The notes under the pieces are model-generated. The model was not told the DNA's origin. It worked only from the letters and a program-made list of their open reading frames with translations, and did no database searches. A stretch of DNA of 64,000 nucleotides, from assembly GCF_012317045.1 (NCBI RefSeq), contig NZ_CP051154.1, positions 3,658,001-3,722,000 of the forward strand. Direction: 5' to 3'. How positions within the stretch are numbered: position 1 is the first letter of the stretch; every line of letters starts with the position of its first letter. The stretch is from Leifsonia sp. PS1209. Its GTDB lineage: Bacteria; Actinomycetota; Actinomycetes; Actinomycetales; Microbacteriaceae. Shown here in pieces: positions 51,165-59,272 of the stretch. Made by a program: the position numbers and the translations under genes.

Positions 51165-52070
51165 TCACCCTGACCGATCAATGCTCGCCCACAGCGCAGC
51201 GACGTGCCGGCTGTCTGTGCCGCAGCATCCGCCGATGACCGTCACCTGGGGTAGCTGAACGAGAAGCTCCCGTGTCGCTCGGACGAGGAGGGGAAGATCA
51301 CCGGAATCGAGTTCCTCCATCTCGTCGAGTTCGGCGTGCGAAAGCGTCGAGGCATTCGGGCGGAAGAACGTGAGACGCTCCTGCCACGATTCACCATCGA
51401 GCGCGGCCATGAGGTGTGTCGGGTGGGCACAGTTGACACCATAGAAGTCGGCCGGAGCCGCCGCATCCACCGATGCGATCGCGTCGACCAGCCGGCTTGC
51501 GTCCGGCAGCCGCCCATCGGTTTCGACGGTGAAGGAGATCGAGACCGGGACGCCTACGCTCCGGGCGGCGCGCACGACGCCGATCGCCTCGGCGGCCCCG
51601 GTCATCGTCATAGCGTGAACGAGGTCGGCTCCGGCATCGGCGAGCGACTGCACCTGCGGCAGGTGAAACGCCGCCGCCTCGTCGGCGTCGCCATCCGCAG
51701 CGATGTACCCGTCGCCGCGAGGCCCGATACATCCCGAAACCAGGCCGTCGAGCGCTCCGGCATCGGCGAGCACAGACCGGATGAGCGCGACCGCATCCCG
51801 GTTCGTCCGGTCGAGGGAAGCCTCGTCGTAGCCGAGCTCACCGCCCCAGGCCGAGTTGGCTCGCCAGGTGGGTGTCTCGAGTAGCACTCCCGCGTCCGCC
51901 GCGTGCGCGATCGCGGCGTAGTCGGCGTAGTAGCGCCGCAGCAGGTCGATCCCGTCGGCGCTCTCCAGGATCGGGAAAGCGGCGAAGGAGGGCAAGTCGA
52001 TTCCGTGGTTGAAGATGAGGTCGGTCTCGAGGCCTCCGTCAGTCACCCATTTCCCGTCGAGCATTCCCAT
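51165..52070 (-). CDS. Homocysteine S-methyltransferase, MmuM-like
   Basis: A 301-residue TIM-barrel enzyme from ATG 52070. It contains VTDGGLETDLIFNHGIDLPSFAAFPIL, VLLETPTWRANSAWG, VSGCIGPRGDGY, and the zinc ligands GVNCAHP and VIGGCCGTD (Cys...CysCys). It transfers a methyl group from S-methylmethionine or SAM to homocysteine to make methionine. AAAGG lies 9 nt upstream. An internal Met two residues later is an alternative start. No matching S-methylmethionine permease gene is adjacent. Confidence 0.88.
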   Translation of the reverse strand: MGMLDGKWVTDGGLETDLIFNHGIDLPSFAAFPILESADGIDLLRRYYADYAAIAHAADAGVLLETPTWRANSAWGGELGYDEASLDRTNRDAVALIRSVLADAGALDGLVSGCIGPRGDGYIAADGDADEAAAFHLPQVQSLADAGADLVHAMTMTGAAEAIGVVRAARSVGVPVSISFTVETDGRLPDASRLVDAIASVDAAAPADFYGVNCAHPTHLMAALDGESWQERLTFFRPNASTLSHAELDEMEELDSGDLPLLVRATRELLVQLPQVTVIGGCCGTDSRHVAALWASIDRSG

Positions 52071-52381
52071 GGTCAGCGCCTTTCCAGACCGCGTGCACAC
52101 CATGCACCAGATCAGTAACGAGATGCTACTCGCCTGCGTCTCCTCAACAGGGCGAGGTGCTTGTCTCGCCGGGGCCGCCGCGCAGAGGGTGGTCACGGTG
52201 GGCGAGTTACCCGAGGCGTAACATTTTCAACGTCAGGTTTCTGTTATGGTTGGCGGAATCGTGACGAGCGGGTGAGATCTGGACAGCGTTCGCCATGCCG
52301 CTCGCGGCCGGGCTGATCTGCCTCGCCCTGTACCTGCGCACCGTCGACGACCGGTGACGTTCGGCGCGGCTTCGCGTCACG
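52071..52381. other. 311-bp gene-free interval
   Basis: Contains TTTTCAACG and TTCTGTTATGG stretches (52211-52243) that may serve as promoters on either strand, and a hairpin GTGACG/CGTCAC (52354-52380) just before the adhesin stop. An ATG at 52295 starts a 20-codon hydrophobic frame ending YLRTVDDR on the plus strand; it resembles a transporter C-terminus and may be a gene remnant. Nothing else is recognisable. Confidence 0.4.
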
Positions 52382-55300
52382 CTATGGCCGCTGCGGGCGG
52401 CGGCGGAAGGCGACGACGGCGCCTGCTGCGAGGAGCAGGACCGCGAGGGCGGCGAGCCCGGACGCGTCGAGGCCGGTCGCGGCCAGGCCGGAGCCGCCGG
52501 ACGCGGTCGGCGCACTGGGCGCACCTGGCGTGGCCGGCGTGCCAGGCGTCCCCGGCGTCCCCGGGTCGACCGGGGCGGTCGGCAACGCGATGTCGGTGCG
52601 CACGAAGCGAGGCGTGCCGTCCGGGCCGATGCCGCTCGCGACCAGCGAGTGCGCGCCCGTCAGTCCCTCGGGGATCGTCACCGTCGCCGTGGCCGAGCCC
52701 GTGGCGTCGGCCGTGACCGTAGCGAGGACGACCGGGCTGGAGTAGATGCCGAAGGTGACGGGGGCCGCTGGGGCGAAGCCGCTGGCGGTCAGCGTGAGCT
52801 GCTGGCCCGTTGTCACCGTCGTCGGAACGCCGGAGAGCGGCCCTGCCGCCGTGGGCGGGAGGGGCGGCAGGGGCACGGCGGCGGCGTCGACGACCGCGAT
52901 GGTCACGACCTGCACGAGGTCGGGCTGTCCCGGCGTCGTTGCGGTGATGGTGACAGTGGATGCGCCGGCCTGGTCGGTGGTGACGCCCCGGATGCTCGCG
53001 GTCCCGTCGCCGTTGTCCGTGAAGGTCAGCCCAGCGGGGAGGGGCGTCGCCGACAGCGCGCCGATCGCCGGGTAGGCGTGGCCGGTGGTCACGGTGGCCG
53101 CGAACGTGACACCGCGCGTGACTGTCAGGGCGGCTGGGCTGGTGAACGTCGGCGTCTCGATCACCGTGACCGTGAGCGTCTGCGTCGCCGAGGCTGCGCG
53201 TCCGTTCGTCGCCGTCATGGTGACCGCGTACGCGCCGCCCTCACCAGGTGCCGGGGTCCCGGACAGTGTCGCCGTGCCGTCCCCGTTGTCGGTGAACGCC
53301 AGTCCGGACGGCAGCGTCCCGCTCGCCGTGACGGTCGTCGCCACGGGGAATCCCGGCGCCGTCGTGACGGTGAACGATCCGGCGCTGCCAACGCTCATCC
53401 CCGCGGTGGCCGCGGAGGTGAACCCCGGGGACTGCAGCACGGTGAGCACGAAGGCCTGGCTGGCGTTCGGCGTGAAGCCGTTGTTCGCGGTGATCGTGAA
53501 CGGGTACAGGCCACCGGATGCGGCGGGAGGGTCGGCCGAGATGGTCGCCGTTCCGTCGTGGTGGTCGGTGAAGGTCGCCCAGGCGGGGAGCGCGCCGGTC
53601 GCCGTGAGCGTCGCAGACGGGAAGCCCGCCGTGGTCACGGCGATGTCCTGGACCCCGGCGCCCGCCGTGACCTCGGCTGCGGCCGGGCTCGAGATGGTGG
53701 GGGCGTCGCCGACGGTCAGACGTGCGTCGGTGTGCGAGCTGCCCGCCGCGTTGGTGAAGACGGCGCGGAGGATGCGGCCGTCGTCGATGGTGCGCGCGGT
53801 GAGCGACACCGTGGTCGACGTCGCTCCGGGGATCTGGACGAACGTCGCTCCGTTGTCCGAGGAGACCCACCACTGAACCGCCGGGGCGGGGAAGCCGCTC
53901 GCGGCGGCCGTGAAGCTCACCGTGGCTTCGACGTTCGCGGTCTGGTCTGCCGCGGCGACAGTCACCACGGGGGCCGCGTGCACGAGGAGCTGGAAGGACT
54001 GGGTCGCATCCTGGCCCACCCCGTTGGCGGCGGTGATCGTGACGACGGTGCTTCCGCCGGGACCGGTGGGGGTGCCGGAGATGGTGCCCGTGCCGTCGCC
54101 GTTGTCGACGAAGACCAGACCGGCGGGCAGAGCCCCGGTGACCGCGAGCGCCGAGACGGCGGGGTACGCGTGCCCGGTGGTGACGGTGAACGCGGCCGCT
54201 GTGCCGAGCGTGGTGGTCACGCTCGGCGCGCTGGTGATGCGCGGCGCCTCGTTCACGGTCAGCGTGAACGACTGGACAGCCGTGGCGCCGACGCCGTTCG
54301 AGGTCTGGAGGGTCACCGGGTACACCCCGCCAGACCCTGCCGACGGGGTCCCGGCGATGGAGGCGGTTCCGTCGTGGTGGTCGGTGAACGTCACGCCGGA
54401 CGGGAGCGTGCCGGTCACGGTGATCGGCGTGGGGGTCGGGCGGCCGGATGCGGTCACGGTGAAGCTCCCGCTCGATCCAGCCGCGAACGTGCTCGCTGCC
54501 GCGCTCGTGAAGGCGGCGGCCTGCTGCACCACGATGGTCACCGTCTGAGCGACACTGGACGGCGATGCGGCGTTCCTGGCCGTGACGGTGACGGGATAGT
54601 CGCCCGCGCTGCCCGCTGCCGGGACCCCGCTGATGGTCGCGGTGCCGTTGCCGTTGATCGTGGCGGTCAGTCCGGGCGGCAGGGTGCCGACGAAAGTGAG
54701 CGCAGGAGCGGGATAGCCGGTGGCGACCACCGTGAACGATGCCGGGGTGCCGACGACGGCGCCGAACGTGGACGGCGACGTGAACGACGCGAGCGTGTAG
54801 ACCGAGACGGGGGCGGACACCGTGCCACCGTCGAGCTGAGCGGTCGCGGAACCCACCCCGCCCGTCGCGCCCGCCGTGTATGTCGAGGAGGCGACACCGG
54901 CAGCTATGGTCGACGACGCACCGATCGACGACCCGGCCGGCAGCGCGTTCGACCAGGCGACGGGGAGGCCGTCGAACGCCGTGAGCGACGACGGCGCGAC
55001 CATCGCGCCCGCCGAGTCGAGGAGGAGGCTCGCGGTGAAGGTCGACGTGGTCGAAGGCCGCACGATCGGCGAGGGGTTCGCGGTGGCCGTCAAGCGCAGG
55101 TACGGCGTGTACGCCGCGGCCGTGGTGCCGCTGACCGTGTCGCATCCGGAGCCGCCCGGGCCGGTCGAGCATCCCCACCAGTTCTGGGTCGCGAGCGCCG
55201 AGCCCCCGGCGACGGCGAGCGCCGGAGCGGTGTTCCCGGTGATCCTGTTGAAGTGGGCGGTGAGGGAACCGGCCGTCACGGCGACGGCGGAGCCGCCCGT

Positions 55301-56248
55301 TCCGGTGTTGCCGGTGAACGTCGAACCGGTGATGGACAGCGAGCCCCCGTTCAGCCAGACGGCCGAGCCGGTGGACGGTCCACCGCTCGACACTCCTGCA
55401 TTGTTCGCGAAGGTGCTTCCCGTGATGCTCATCGGCGTCGACCCGGCGACGTCGCTGATCGCGAGCGCTCCTCCGCCGTTGCCGACCGGGCTCGTCGCCG
55501 TCGTGGTGTTGCCGGTGAACCGGCTGCCGGTGATCGAGAGCTTCTCGCCGGACGCTGCGCCCTGCGCCTGGTAAGCGATGGCGCCTCCCGCGCTGCTGCC
55601 GGCGTCGTTGCCGGTGAAGGTCGAGTCGACGACGGTGAGCGCACCTCCGATGAACTGGATCGCGCCGCCGGGGTTCGCAGTGCTCTGGCCCGTCGCCGTG
55701 TTGGCCTTGTTGCCGGAGAACGTCGAGTTGCGGATGGTGAGGGAGTCGAGCGTCGCTGCGCTGCCGGAGCCGCCGATCAGTGCCCCGCCTCCCATGACGT
55801 TGTCGACGCCGCCGAGCACCGAGAGTCCGTCCAGCGTCACGGAGACGCCGCCGACACCGCTCGGGTCGAGCACGAACACCTGCTTCGCCCCGGCGCCCAC
55901 CACCTTCGGGGACGCACCGGATGCCGCTGCCAGGGTGATGTCCGCTCCGGATGCGGTGCCCACCGTCAGCGGGCCGAGCGTGTCGTCGAGCGCGTACGTT
56001 CCCGCGCCGACCGTGATGTCCCACGCGCCGCCCGCGTTGTTCGCGACGCAGAGCGCGTTGCGGAGGGTGACCGGGTTCGCCAGTGTCGTCCCGCCCGAGC
56101 ATGCGCCGGTCGCATCCGTGTCGGCCGTGCTGGTGACCACGACGGTCGAGCCCGCCGCCAGCGCTGGTGCGGGAGCGGTGAGTATCCCGGCGGTCGCGAG
56201 AAGGAGGGCGGTGACGACCGAGAGGGCGCGCACGGGTACGGACGGCAT
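52382..56248 (-). CDS. Giant wall-anchored surface adhesin with beta-helix and Ig-like repeats
   Basis: A 1288-residue protein from ATG 56248, with GAGGGAG upstream. Order: signal peptide (ALSVVTALLLATAGILTAPAPALAAG), a right-handed beta-helix region to about 370 (CSLREA-like VTLRNALCVANNAGG, then repeats such as SITGSTFTGNTGTGGSAV), six putative-Ig (He_PIG) repeats with LPAGLTFTDNGDGTATISGTP-like cores, one interrupted by a domain with WWVSSDNGATF, a Pro-rich wall spacer (PGTPGTPGTPATPGAP) and the sorting signal LAATG, a hydrophobic helix and FRRRPQRP. LAxTG is used by class E sortases. It diverges from the tail-collar operon. Confidence 0.85.
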   Translation of the reverse strand: MPSVPVRALSVVTALLLATAGILTAPAPALAAGSTVVVTSTADTDATGACSGGTTLANPVTLRNALCVANNAGGAWDITVGAGTYALDDTLGPLTVGTASGADITLAAASGASPKVVGAGAKQVFVLDPSGVGGVSVTLDGLSVLGGVDNVMGGGALIGGSGSAATLDSLTIRNSTFSGNKANTATGQSTANPGGAIQFIGGALTVVDSTFTGNDAGSSAGGAIAYQAQGAASGEKLSITGSRFTGNTTTATSPVGNGGGALAISDVAGSTPMSITGSTFANNAGVSSGGPSTGSAVWLNGGSLSITGSTFTGNTGTGGSAVAVTAGSLTAHFNRITGNTAPALAVAGGSALATQNWWGCSTGPGGSGCDTVSGTTAAAYTPYLRLTATANPSPIVRPSTTSTFTASLLLDSAGAMVAPSSLTAFDGLPVAWSNALPAGSSIGASSTIAAGVASSTYTAGATGGVGSATAQLDGGTVSAPVSVYTLASFTSPSTFGAVVGTPASFTVVATGYPAPALTFVGTLPPGLTATINGNGTATISGVPAAGSAGDYPVTVTARNAASPSSVAQTVTIVVQQAAAFTSAAASTFAAGSSGSFTVTASGRPTPTPITVTGTLPSGVTFTDHHDGTASIAGTPSAGSGGVYPVTLQTSNGVGATAVQSFTLTVNEAPRITSAPSVTTTLGTAAAFTVTTGHAYPAVSALAVTGALPAGLVFVDNGDGTGTISGTPTGPGGSTVVTITAANGVGQDATQSFQLLVHAAPVVTVAAADQTANVEATVSFTAAASGFPAPAVQWWVSSDNGATFVQIPGATSTTVSLTARTIDDGRILRAVFTNAAGSSHTDARLTVGDAPTISSPAAAEVTAGAGVQDIAVTTAGFPSATLTATGALPAWATFTDHHDGTATISADPPAASGGLYPFTITANNGFTPNASQAFVLTVLQSPGFTSAATAGMSVGSAGSFTVTTAPGFPVATTVTASGTLPSGLAFTDNGDGTATLSGTPAPGEGGAYAVTMTATNGRAASATQTLTVTVIETPTFTSPAALTVTRGVTFAATVTTGHAYPAIGALSATPLPAGLTFTDNGDGTASIRGVTTDQAGASTVTITATTPGQPDLVQVVTIAVVDAAAVPLPPLPPTAAGPLSGVPTTVTTGQQLTLTASGFAPAAPVTFGIYSSPVVLATVTADATGSATATVTIPEGLTGAHSLVASGIGPDGTPRFVRTDIALPTAPVDPGTPGTPGTPATPGAPSAPTASGGSGLAATGLDASGLAALAVLLLAAGAVVAFRRRPQRP

Positions 56249-56437
56249 GGGCGGTCGGGCTCCCTCTGCCAACCCGGGTCGCTGGCCTAGTTATGAGTGC
56301 ATTGCGATGCTATCGGCACCGGCGCGTCCGCGAATGCCCCCTCTGTGAGTGTCAGAACGCGAGGCGGCGATGCCCTAGGCTCGCAGTCGAACTCCCGCGG
56401 CGACCCGACCCGCGCGGTGCCCGCAGGAAGGACTCTC

Positions 56438-56884
56438 GTGCCCGAGGTGTCACGTCGAACCGTCATGGTCTCTGCGCTGAGCGGGCTGGGTGTCGCCGCC
56501 GTCGCCGCGGCCGCTCCCGCCGTTCCCGCGTTCGCGGGGACCGCATCCCGAGCAGCCGCCGCGACCCCGGGGACCGCTGCGGCCGCCGTCGAGCCGACGC
56601 GCTCGCTCTACCTCCCCGCCATCGGACGCGCCTTCACCGCCGTCTCGGACGAGCGCACCATCCACCTCACCCTCGCGAGCGTCGACGACGTCGCCGGAGG
56701 GGCGGATGCGGGTCACGAGCACCGTTTCGGTCTGCACTTCACCGCCGCCGCCGGATACGAGGCGGCTGACGGCATCTACACGCTCACCGCCGACGGCGTG
56801 CCGGCGACGACGCTGTTCCTCGTCGCGATCGGGCCGAGGCGCAGGACGCGCTCGCTTCAGGCCATCGTCATCCGGAACCTGTGA
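56438..56884 (+). CDS. Tat-exported DUF6916-like protein
   Basis: A 148-residue protein from GTG 56438 with AGGAAGGA upstream. The signal peptide begins SRRTVMVSALSGLGVAAVAAAAPAVPAFAG, a twin-arginine motif with an AFA-G cleavage site. The mature part (YLPAIGRAFTAVSDERTIHLTLASVDD, HEHRFGLHFTAAAGYEAADGIYTLTADGV, TTLFLVAIGP, SLQAIVIRNL) fits the DUF6916 pattern also seen in the fourth protein from here. First gene of an operon of six; function unknown. Confidence 0.72.
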   Translation: MPEVSRRTVMVSALSGLGVAAVAAAAPAVPAFAGTASRAAAATPGTAAAAVEPTRSLYLPAIGRAFTAVSDERTIHLTLASVDDVAGGADAGHEHRFGLHFTAAAGYEAADGIYTLTADGVPATTLFLVAIGPRRRTRSLQAIVIRNL

Positions 56885-57348
56885 TGCTGACCGACACGAT
56901 CGGGTTCCGTGCCGCCACCCCGGACGACGCCGCCCTGGTGCGCGCGATCTTCGACGACGCAAAGCGGAGCGAGTTCCCCGGCATCGACGGCCCCGCGCTC
57001 GACCAGCTGCTCGACCTGCAGTTCCGTGCAGCATCGGCGGAGCGGGCATCGCGGCATCCCGGCGCCGTCACCTCGCTCGTCCTCCTCGACAGCGAGGTGG
57101 TCGGCTCGATCACGGCCGACCACACCGGCAGGGATGCGCACCTCGTCGATCTCTCGATCCTCTCGCAGCACAGAGGCGGCGGCCTCGGCTCGCGCGCCCT
57201 GTCCTGGCTCGCGGCCTCGGCCGACCGGGTGACCCTCACCGTCTGGGCGCTGAACGACGGCGCGATCCGGCTGTATCGGCGGCACGGTTTCACGACCGTG
57301 TCCGAGCAGGGAGGCTACCTGGCCATGAGCACGGAGGCCGCCCGATGA
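56884..57348 (+). CDS. GNAT family N-acetyltransferase
   Basis: A 154-residue acetyltransferase: IGFRAATPDDAALVRAIFDDAKR, VTSLVLLDSEVVGSITADHTG, HLVDLSILSQHRGGGLGSRALSWLAASA (acetyl-CoA loop HRGGGLGS) and WALNDGAIRLYRRHGFTTVSE. It shares one base with the preceding stop (TGATG); a GTG at 56881 is equally possible. An acetyltransferase inside a surface-protein operon might modify the tail-collar proteins or DUF6916 partners. Confidence 0.82.
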   Translation: MLTDTIGFRAATPDDAALVRAIFDDAKRSEFPGIDGPALDQLLDLQFRAASAERASRHPGAVTSLVLLDSEVVGSITADHTGRDAHLVDLSILSQHRGGGLGSRALSWLAASADRVTLTVWALNDGAIRLYRRHGFTTVSEQGGYLAMSTEAAR

Positions 57349-57644
57349 GCCTTACGGCATACGAGCGCTGGAGCGCGGCGAACGGCGCCGACCTGGAGGC
57401 CGTGGATGGGGCAGGAACGCGGTACCGCATCCACCTGGCGTCGATCAGCGACCAGCAGACCGACGGCGCCTGGACGACGTTCTCAGTCGAGTTCCGCGCG
57501 GGGACGGACTTCCCCGCCGAGCAGAACAGCTACGACATCGTCGGCGCCGGGATCGCCGAACCCGTCTTCGTCGTGCCGCTCGCGCGCGACGCAGAGGGGC
57601 TCCGCCTCGAAGCCGTCTTCACCCAGGACAAGGAGCAGGCATGA
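57345..57644 (+). CDS. DUF6916-like protein
   Basis: A 99-residue protein overlapping its neighbours by 4 nt on both sides. LTAYERWSAANGADLEAVDGAGTRYRIHLASISDQ, TTFSVEFRAGTDFPAEQNSYDIVGAG and EPVFVVPLARDAEGLRLEAVF fit the small beta-rich DUF6916 type. It lacks a signal peptide, unlike the Tat-exported relative at 56438. I infer a cytoplasmic or co-secreted partner of the tail-collar proteins. Confidence 0.7.
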   Translation: MSLTAYERWSAANGADLEAVDGAGTRYRIHLASISDQQTDGAWTTFSVEFRAGTDFPAEQNSYDIVGAGIAEPVFVVPLARDAEGLRLEAVFTQDKEQA

Positions 57645-58153
57645 GTCAGCCGTACGTCGGAGAGATCCGGATGTTCGCGGGCACCTTCGCGCCGGTGGGA
57701 TGGGCGCTCTGCACCGGCGGTCTGCTGCCGATCTCGGACAACGATGTGCTGTTCCAGGTCATCGGGACGACATACGGCGGCGACGGCATCGAGACCTTCG
57801 GCCTGCCGGACCTGAGCGGGCGCCTTCCCGTGCACCAGGGCACCGGGCCCTCGCTGGGTCGCACCTTCACGATGGGCGAAGCCGCTGGGGCGGAGACGGT
57901 CCAGCTCGGTGTGCAGCAGCTCCCCCGGCACGGGCACCCGATCGCCGCGGCGGCGACGGCGACCACGCCGTCCGCCTCCGGCAACTACCTGGCCGGCTGG
58001 GCCGACGTCCCGTTCAGCACGGACACGCCCACGGCCCAGCTCGGAACGGCACTCAACCCGGCCGGCGGCAATCAGGCGCACGACAACATGCCGCCGTACC
58101 TCGCCATCAACTACATCATCTCGTTGTACGGCCTGTTTCCGTCCCAGACTTGA
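57641..58153 (+). CDS. Phage tail-collar (MdpB-like) protein, first of three
   Basis: A 170-residue protein: YVGEIRMFAGTFAPVGWALCTGGLLPISDNDVLFQVIGTTYGGDG then FGLPDLSGRLPVHQGTGP, the tail-collar domain, and a C-terminal NNMPPYLAINYIISLYGLFPSQT-like trimerisation end (here HDNMPPYLAINYIISLYGLF). Such proteins form trimeric fibre tips in phage and in unexplained bacterial operons. No signal peptide. It overlaps the DUF6916-like gene by 4 nt. Confidence 0.85.
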   Translation: MSQPYVGEIRMFAGTFAPVGWALCTGGLLPISDNDVLFQVIGTTYGGDGIETFGLPDLSGRLPVHQGTGPSLGRTFTMGEAAGAETVQLGVQQLPRHGHPIAAAATATTPSASGNYLAGWADVPFSTDTPTAQLGTALNPAGGNQAHDNMPPYLAINYIISLYGLFPSQT

Positions 58154-58172
58154 ACACATTGAGGAGACCAGC

Positions 58173-58667
58173 GTGAGCACACCGTACCTGGGCGAAATCC
58201 GCCTGGCCTCGTTCTCATTCGCGCCGAAGAACTGGGCGATGTGCGACGGGCAATTCCTTCCGATCAACCAGAATCAAGCACTGTTCTCGCTGCTCGGCAC
58301 GACCTACGGCGGAAACGGTCAGACCAACTTCCGCCTCCCCGACCTGCGCGGGCGGGTGCCCGTCGGGTTCGCGAACGACTTCCCGCAGGGCCAGGCGGGC
58401 GGGGAATACGACCACACGCTGACCGCGAGCGAGCTCGGCGCGCACACGCATCAAGCGGCCGTCGCCGTCGTGCCGAACACGGCGACGCCGACCGGATCGC
58501 AGCTCGCCCAGCCGGGAAAGGCGGCGTACGCAGCCGCTCCGACGGCGACGATGGCGCCCATCGCCGTGTCGCAGGTCGGCGGCGGCCTGGCGCACACCAA
58601 CACCGCTCCATACCTCACCGTCAACTTCCTGATCGCCCTGGTGGGCATCTTCCCCACCCCGAACTGA
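58173..58667 (+). CDS. Phage tail-collar (MdpB-like) protein, second of three
   Basis: A 164-residue paralogue from GTG 58173 (GAGGAGA upstream). YLGEIRLASFSFAPKNWAMCDGQFLPINQNQALFSLLGTTYGGNG and FRLPDLRGRVPVGFAN match the first and third proteins, and it ends HTNTAPYLTVNFLIALVGIFPTPN. The best preserved stretch is ALFSLLGTTYGG. The paralogues differ mostly between residues 70 and 140, the likely exposed part. No signal peptide is present. Confidence 0.86.
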   Translation: MSTPYLGEIRLASFSFAPKNWAMCDGQFLPINQNQALFSLLGTTYGGNGQTNFRLPDLRGRVPVGFANDFPQGQAGGEYDHTLTASELGAHTHQAAVAVVPNTATPTGSQLAQPGKAAYAAAPTATMAPIAVSQVGGGLAHTNTAPYLTVNFLIALVGIFPTPN

Positions 58668-58674
58668 GGAACCG

Positions 58675-59217
58675 ATGTCTGACCAATTCGTCGGCGAGAT
58701 CCGCCTCGTCGCCTTCGCCTTCGCCCCTCAGGGGTGGGCGTTCTGCCTGGGACAGCTCCTGCCGCTCTCGCAGAACACGGCGCTCTTCTCCCTGCTCGGC
58801 ACCACGTACGGCGGAGACGGAAGGTCGACGTTCGCGCTGCCGAATCTGCAAGGGCGGACCGCGCTCGGCTGGACGCCGAACGGGCCACGCGGCGGACTCT
58901 CGTCGTACGACCTCGGTCAGAGCGGTGGCGAACAGGCCGTCTCGCTCGACCAGAGCACGATCCCGTCGCACACGCACAACGTGCTCGCCGTCAACGCGCC
59001 GGGCACGACGGGCGTCGTGTCCTCGGACGCCTCGCTCGCCATCCCGCGCTACGGCAGGGTGACCGAGCGGGCGTACTCGACCGACCAGGCCACCGTGCCG
59101 CTCGCGGCCGGCGCGTTCGCCGTCGCGGGAGGCGGCCAGCCACACAACAACCTGCAGCCGTACCTCTCGCTCAACTACATCATCGCCCTCCAGGGCGTCT
59201 TCCCGCCGCGTCCGTAG
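58675..59217 (+). CDS. Phage tail-collar (MdpB-like) protein, third of three
   Basis: A 180-residue paralogue starting 7 nt after the previous stop. FVGEIRLVAFAFAPQGWAFCLGQLLPLSQNTALFSLLGTTYGGDG, FALPNLQGRTALGWTP and HNNLQPYLSLNYIIALQGVFPPRP define it. It is closer to the second than to the first copy. Its stop codon lies within the first unit of the 17-bp tandem repeat that separates it from clpB. Confidence 0.86.
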   Translation: MSDQFVGEIRLVAFAFAPQGWAFCLGQLLPLSQNTALFSLLGTTYGGDGRSTFALPNLQGRTALGWTPNGPRGGLSSYDLGQSGGEQAVSLDQSTIPSHTHNVLAVNAPGTTGVVSSDASLAIPRYGRVTERAYSTDQATVPLAAGAFAVAGGGQPHNNLQPYLSLNYIIALQGVFPPRP

Positions 59218-59266
59218 TACGGCAGAGCGGCTAGTACGGCACAGCGGCTAGTACGGCACAGCGGCG
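59216..59266. repeat. Three tandem 17-bp repeats, unit AGTACGGCACAGCGGCT
   Basis: Three head-to-tail copies (59216-59232, 59233-59249, 59250-59266) with two single-base differences. They sit between the convergent ends of the third tail-collar gene and clpB. The unit number could vary between strains. Confidence 0.85.
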
Positions 59267-59272
59267 GACGCG

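Noticed and set aside
52649..56290. A 1213-codon plus-strand frame opposite the giant adhesin
   Set aside because: Composition is almost only Arg, Gly, Asp and Val, typical of antisense to Thr/Ala/Gly-rich coding sequence; the minus strand has a signal peptide, repeats and a sorting signal.
57641..59217. Prophage remnant
   Set aside because: Only tail-collar domains are phage-like; no capsid, portal, terminase, integrase or attachment repeats are seen, and the neighbours are surface and modification genes.
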